From the NCBI GenBank assembly GCA_030157785.1, contig JAOAUC010000062.1, forward strand, positions 1-34,572: a DNA stretch of 34,572 bases, read 5' to 3'. Numbering within the stretch: position 1 is the first letter of the stretch; every line of letters begins with the position of its first letter. The position numbers were made by a program, and so were the translations under genes. Under the pieces are notes generated by a model that made no database searches, was not told where the DNA came from, and saw only the letters and a list, made by a program, of their open reading frames with translations. This stretch comes from Zoogloea oleivorans. GTDB taxonomy: Bacteria; Pseudomonadota; Gammaproteobacteria; Burkholderiales; Rhodocyclaceae. Of this stretch, positions 31,363 to 34,572 are shown piece by piece.

Positions 31363-32991
31363 ATGAATCCCGACCGAAATTTCCGTTTCTACACCGCAGT
31401 CTGCTATGCCCTCACAGCGGCGGTAATAGTCTGTCTGTTCGCCGAGAATTTCGTCTTCTCGAGCAATCTTAGCGTGCTCGGCTTCCGCGCAATTGACGAC
31501 ACGGCCTTTCAGACCGTGCTGCGGCAGGTTCACCTGGATATTCAGGCCGGAAAGCTGGGGCACATATTGGCCATCAACGACTACGGTTACGGCTGGATCT
31601 TCTGGGCACCGCTGGTCGTCCTCACCTACCCTCTGTTCCTGCTCAGCCAGACCCTCTCCATCGACTGGCCGCTGATTGTTGTACCGCGTGAGATATCACT
31701 GCTGTTCATGGTTATGAGCCTGGTTTTCCTGCGCAAGATACTTAAGCGGCAAGACGTACCGGAATGGGGCTGTGCCAGTGCGGTGCTGATCCTTGCCCTC
31801 TTCCCCACCGCCGGCTATTTTTCACTGCGCTTCGGCACCGTGAATGCCGTTGCCTTCTTCTCGCTTCTCACCTTGTACCTGGCTCTGGCGGACACACCAT
31901 CCACGGCGAAAGGACGAAACAGAATCGCCTTTAGCCTCGCTGTTGCTGGTGGCCTGAAACTGAGCGGCCTGTTGATCGCCCCACTTGTCCTCGTCATCGT
32001 ACTGCGCCGGGTCAAAGGCTTGCGACTGAGCGACTTCATCGCTCCGGCGGCAGTATTCCTGGTGAGCCTTGTGGTACTGACCAACCCCCGGTTCATCCTG
32101 GTTCCCTTCAACCCCCAGATCGCGGCGACCTACTGGGAAACGCTCAGCTACTACCTTGAAGTGACCCGGACACCCTCGGGCGCGTCGGACCCCATCGAAC
32201 GCCTGTACGACGCCATCTTCGGCAGCACTATTTTTGCGCTGGTAATGGCGGTACTGGCAGGCGGCTGGCTACTGCTCATCAAACAACAGAAGTCGGCGCG
32301 CACGGAGATGATTGCAGTACTGGTATGGGTGCTTGCAGTAGCCGCCTACCTGATGTTCTCGGTAAAGAACTACCTGAGCGTCGGCTCCTACTTCACCGGC
32401 GTCTCGTTCCTGTTTCTTCTCGGGGTTATCGGCTATGTCCGCTGGCCAAAGGCGGTCTACCTGTTCGCCGGCCTGATTGTCCTGATGTTCGCCGACGTCG
32501 CCGGACGTGCAAAAGAAGAGTTCAGCGGGCAGTTACCCCCGTGGAACCACTTGAGTTATTTCATCAAGGAAGCGCAATCCAAGAATGACGTAGACGTGGC
32601 CTCGAAAGCGGCTGACTGCATCCGGGAGAACAGCAAGGAAGTGACGGTAGGCCACATTTTCACCGACTACACCGCCCCGTTGGCAATCAACACCCTGAGC
32701 GCCCCCAACACCTGCATGTCTATCGCCTGGAACAACCTATCTCCGGCTGGGCGCTACTGCGACAAACCGGTGGACTTCCTTGTCCTGGACACTCGTGAAG
32801 CCGTGGGTTTTCTACCCAAAGACAAGTTCGAGGAACGGATCCGCACCACAGATGCAAAAACCGCAGAGGGATTCAGACAGGACCGGCAAAGTCGGGAGGC
32901 ACTGACAAATGCCGGCACATTCGGCAATCAGCACTTCAAGCTCGCTTGCGACTTAGGCAGACTCCGGATATTCAAGTCGGAAAACCCCTGA
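31363..32991 (+). CDS. Multi-pass membrane protein, possibly GT-C glycosyltransferase
   Basis: A 542-residue polytopic inner-membrane protein with about ten to eleven hydrophobic segments between residues 8 and 385, then a soluble C-terminal portion of about 140 residues that would be periplasmic or cytoplasmic. An early acidic pair in FRAIDDTAFQ (41-50), after the first membrane helix, sits where GT-C enzymes carry their catalytic acidic residues. The C-terminal part has cysteines at positions near 422, 451, 464 and 533. No strong family match is recognised. It follows the aldolase after 38 bases, so it is probably in the same operon. Its codons are somewhat less GC-biased than its neighbours. 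A lipid-linked sugar transferase role is inferred from context only. Confidence 0.65.
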   Translation: MNPDRNFRFYTAVCYALTAAVIVCLFAENFVFSSNLSVLGFRAIDDTAFQTVLRQVHLDIQAGKLGHILAINDYGYGWIFWAPLVVLTYPLFLLSQTLSIDWPLIVVPREISLLFMVMSLVFLRKILKRQDVPEWGCASAVLILALFPTAGYFSLRFGTVNAVAFFSLLTLYLALADTPSTAKGRNRIAFSLAVAGGLKLSGLLIAPLVLVIVLRRVKGLRLSDFIAPAAVFLVSLVVLTNPRFILVPFNPQIAATYWETLSYYLEVTRTPSGASDPIERLYDAIFGSTIFALVMAVLAGGWLLLIKQQKSARTEMIAVLVWVLAVAAYLMFSVKNYLSVGSYFTGVSFLFLLGVIGYVRWPKAVYLFAGLIVLMFADVAGRAKEEFSGQLPPWNHLSYFIKEAQSKNDVDVASKAADCIRENSKEVTVGHIFTDYTAPLAINTLSAPNTCMSIAWNNLSPAGRYCDKPVDFLVLDTREAVGFLPKDKFEERIRTTDAKTAEGFRQDRQSREALTNAGTFGNQHFKLACDLGRLRIFKSENP

Positions 32992-33017
32992 GCACCACGG
33001 CAGAATCGTCAGCGGGC

Positions 33018-34472
33018 TCAGGACAAGCGAGCCCGCAGCATTCTTGCAAGCCGGTAAACGGTCCGCCCAACCAGGCGGCCTAAGCCAAGCTGGCCTTGCA
33101 CCCAACACGCCCATTCGTCCGCCCCCCGCTCATAGGCTCCCGACAAGGGCGGCACATGCGCAAGCCCGCCCCCGTGATGCTTCAGATAGGCATGCAGCAC
33201 CTCGGGACGATGAACATCCTCGTAGCACTGGCGGGCCAGGCGGCTTTGGGCGGGCAGATCCGCCACGCGGATTGTCGCAAAATGCGCCAGTAGATCAGCC
33301 GGCGAGCGCCAGTTGAACGCCTCCGGATAAGCCAGTTCAAGACCGCTCAGTATCCGGGAGTATATGTGCCGGTGCAGAACTACAGGCACGCCAGCCCCCA
33401 TCGCCTCGATGAGCGTGATCCCGCCACCGTAGGGAAAGGACGCAATATAGACGTCCACGCCCTGCTCCTGCAGCGTTCTCCACACACTCGGCGTCCACGC
33501 CAGGTAGACCAGCCGGTCGGCAGGCACACCCTCCTTGCGCATTCCCCGACGCAGCCGCCACAACGCCCAGGGAGTGAGCCGGCCGATATGGATGTGCCGC
33601 CCCCCCGTCACCTTGAGCAGCTTGGGGATCAGGTCCAGGTAGCTGACGAAATAGGGGATTTCGATCTTGTTTGACCGGGCCGCCGTCGCCGTCGTCAGCA
33701 CACCACCCGGTGCAAAGGGCAACGTATCGGGGCGAGGCCCCTTGTCCTCGAAGGTGAGGGGCAGATAGACATTCTCGACCCCTAGAACCTCCCGGCAATG
33801 GTGATACCCCATGGGATGGGGGTCGATGTGAACGAGGTGACCCAGGTACACGCCAAGGCACAGATGGTGATCACCATGGTGGTAAAAACTCGCCTCAAAC
33901 CCCATCCCGGGCTGGATGGCCGCCACCGCAACGCTGTCCTGGTGATGATTGAACAGGTAGACATGCTCGGGCCCGCAGCCGACCAGCGCCCCCTGCAGCC
34001 AGCTCAGGCGGGCGCCAAAGTCGCCGCGGGGCGCCGACAGAAAGCGCACATTCGACTGCCCCGCGAAAACCTGGGCCAGATGCTCCCAATCGGAAGGGCC
34101 GCCAATCCCCGTCGCCAGAATCAAGTGATCCTTATCTGGCCTCGCCCGGATGAAATCCTCGACGAGTCGCGAATGCCCGCCGGACTTCTGAAGACGGGTG
34201 AGCACGTAGACCACCAGGGGCCGCGTTTCGCGTCCCGGCCAGGGATTCACGGCCGGCAAACTGCCGCGCTCTATATTGTGCCGACCGATGCGCTGACACA
34301 GGGCATCCAGCTCACGGGATGCAAACACCTGGGCCGTACACAGGGGCTCGGTGATGATGCGCTCGACAAAGTCATGGACCAGACGCAGGGCGCGGTCGAG
34401 CAGGCCCTGCGCAAGCGCCCGATCAGCGGACTCGACCAGGGACAGGACCGAGGACGCAAATCCCATCGTCAC
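33018..34472 (-). CDS. GT-B fold glycosyltransferase
   Basis: Predicted cytoplasmic glycosyltransferase. The 484-residue frame starts at a GTG (34472) that overlaps the previous gene's stop as GTGA, and an ATG two codons later is also possible. The N-terminal half has RPLVVYVLTRLQKSGGHSR (about 84-102), the usual first strand and glycine loop of a GT-B fold. The C-terminal half has the donor-binding segment YIASFPYGGGITLIEAMGAG, with Glu in GITLIEAMG at the EX7E position. The central part is rich in His (YHHGDHHLCLG), which is unusual. The family is GT4-like but I do not recognise the subgroup. It faces the preceding cluster and runs into it with a 26-base gap. Confidence 0.82.
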   Translation of the reverse strand: MTMGFASSVLSLVESADRALAQGLLDRALRLVHDFVERIITEPLCTAQVFASRELDALCQRIGRHNIERGSLPAVNPWPGRETRPLVVYVLTRLQKSGGHSRLVEDFIRARPDKDHLILATGIGGPSDWEHLAQVFAGQSNVRFLSAPRGDFGARLSWLQGALVGCGPEHVYLFNHHQDSVAVAAIQPGMGFEASFYHHGDHHLCLGVYLGHLVHIDPHPMGYHHCREVLGVENVYLPLTFEDKGPRPDTLPFAPGGVLTTATAARSNKIEIPYFVSYLDLIPKLLKVTGGRHIHIGRLTPWALWRLRRGMRKEGVPADRLVYLAWTPSVWRTLQEQGVDVYIASFPYGGGITLIEAMGAGVPVVLHRHIYSRILSGLELAYPEAFNWRSPADLLAHFATIRVADLPAQSRLARQCYEDVHRPEVLHAYLKHHGGGLAHVPPLSGAYERGADEWACWVQGQLGLGRLVGRTVYRLARMLRARLS

Positions 34473-34572
34473 GCACCGCCTCGTTGCGGATCAACGTAGG
34501 CGCGCAGGTCATCCGCCGAATCCACCTCACCCCAATCGCCCTCGTAGGGCACCGCCACAACAGGGACGCGTC
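34469..34572 (-). CDS. Probable nucleotidyltransferase, C-terminal end (truncated by window edge)
   Basis: An open - strand frame enters from the right edge and stops with TGA at 34471-34469, overlapping the glycosyltransferase start by four bases. The 33 visible residues end DPQRGGA and contain VPYEGDWGEVDSADDLRAY. The W-G-E-V-D-x-x-x-D-L pattern is typical of the last part of sugar or phosphocholine nucleotidyltransferases (LicC-like and related). Too little is visible to name a substrate. It is very likely cotranscribed with the gene that follows. Confidence 0.6.
   Translation of the reverse strand, partial: RVPVVAVPYEGDWGEVDSADDLRAYVDPQRGGA

Noticed and set aside
32987..33022. Seven-base inverted repeat CCTGAGC/GCTCAGG at the convergent ends near 33000
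   Set aside because: Short stem with a 22-base loop and no T-run; it consists mainly of the two stop-codon contexts and is within chance expectation.
17888..34572. Phage seroconversion (gtr) island
   Set aside because: GtrA and GtrB-like genes are shared with phage gtr clusters, but there is no integrase, att site, tRNA or phage gene, and composition matches the rest of the window.

Overview
The window looks like chromosomal DNA of a GC-rich betaproteobacterium, most likely a Rhodocyclales/Burkholderiales-type organism. That is inferred from the uniformly GC-rich coding bias, the one-operon type II secretion cluster, and the linked purN / DUF3108 / RsmB-like block, which I remember as typical of betaproteobacteria. 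I ran no database search. I see no tRNA or rRNA gene, CRISPR array, insertion sequence or phage gene.

Region 1 (1-7285, + strand) is a general secretion pathway operon: the C-terminal part of gspE, then gspF, G, H, I, J, K, L, M and N. From gspH to gspM the genes are joined by start/stop overlaps of 1-4 bases. gspC and gspD are not in the window and may lie to the left. tal (transaldolase) follows at 7369 and ends at a strong intrinsic terminator.

Region 2 (8534-16651, - strand) is a housekeeping block. Read in transcription order from the right it holds a DedA membrane protein, purN, a DUF3108 protein, an RsmB-like RNA methyltransferase, a secreted phospholipase D-like protein, an MscS-type channel, a DesA-type desaturase, rluE and a DUF192 protein. 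A divergent + strand gene (16781-17584) encodes a protein with a degenerate J-like segment. Two short REP-like palindromes with related flanks lie at 2374-2395 and 8505-8528.

Region 3 (17888-21180, +) is a four-gene glycan operon: a polyprenyl-phosphate type GT2 glycosyltransferase, a WecD-like GNAT acetyltransferase, a GtrA-type membrane protein and the aminotransferase WecE. It probably makes and flips a lipid-linked 4-acetamido-4,6-dideoxy sugar. pepN (aminopeptidase N, - strand) separates it from the next cluster.

Region 4 (24134-32991, +) is the most interesting part. Seven genes overlap by 4-7 bases in series: a tandem double-domain nucleotidyltransferase, a GtrA protein, a soluble GT2, a GDPD-like phosphodiesterase, a fusion of a GT-C-like membrane domain to a uridine-kinase-like P-loop domain, a HAD phosphatase and a class II aldolase-like protein. 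A 542-aa multi-pass membrane protein follows. Kinase, aldolase, phosphatase and nucleotidyltransferase activities together with membrane glycan-transfer parts suggest a dedicated pathway that makes, activates, flips and attaches an unusual sugar or polyol. I do not recognise it as a described system.

Region 5 (33018-34572, -) holds a GT-B type glycosyltransferase overlapping the C-terminal end of another probable nucleotidyltransferase, which runs off the right edge. The glycan locus therefore continues beyond the window.
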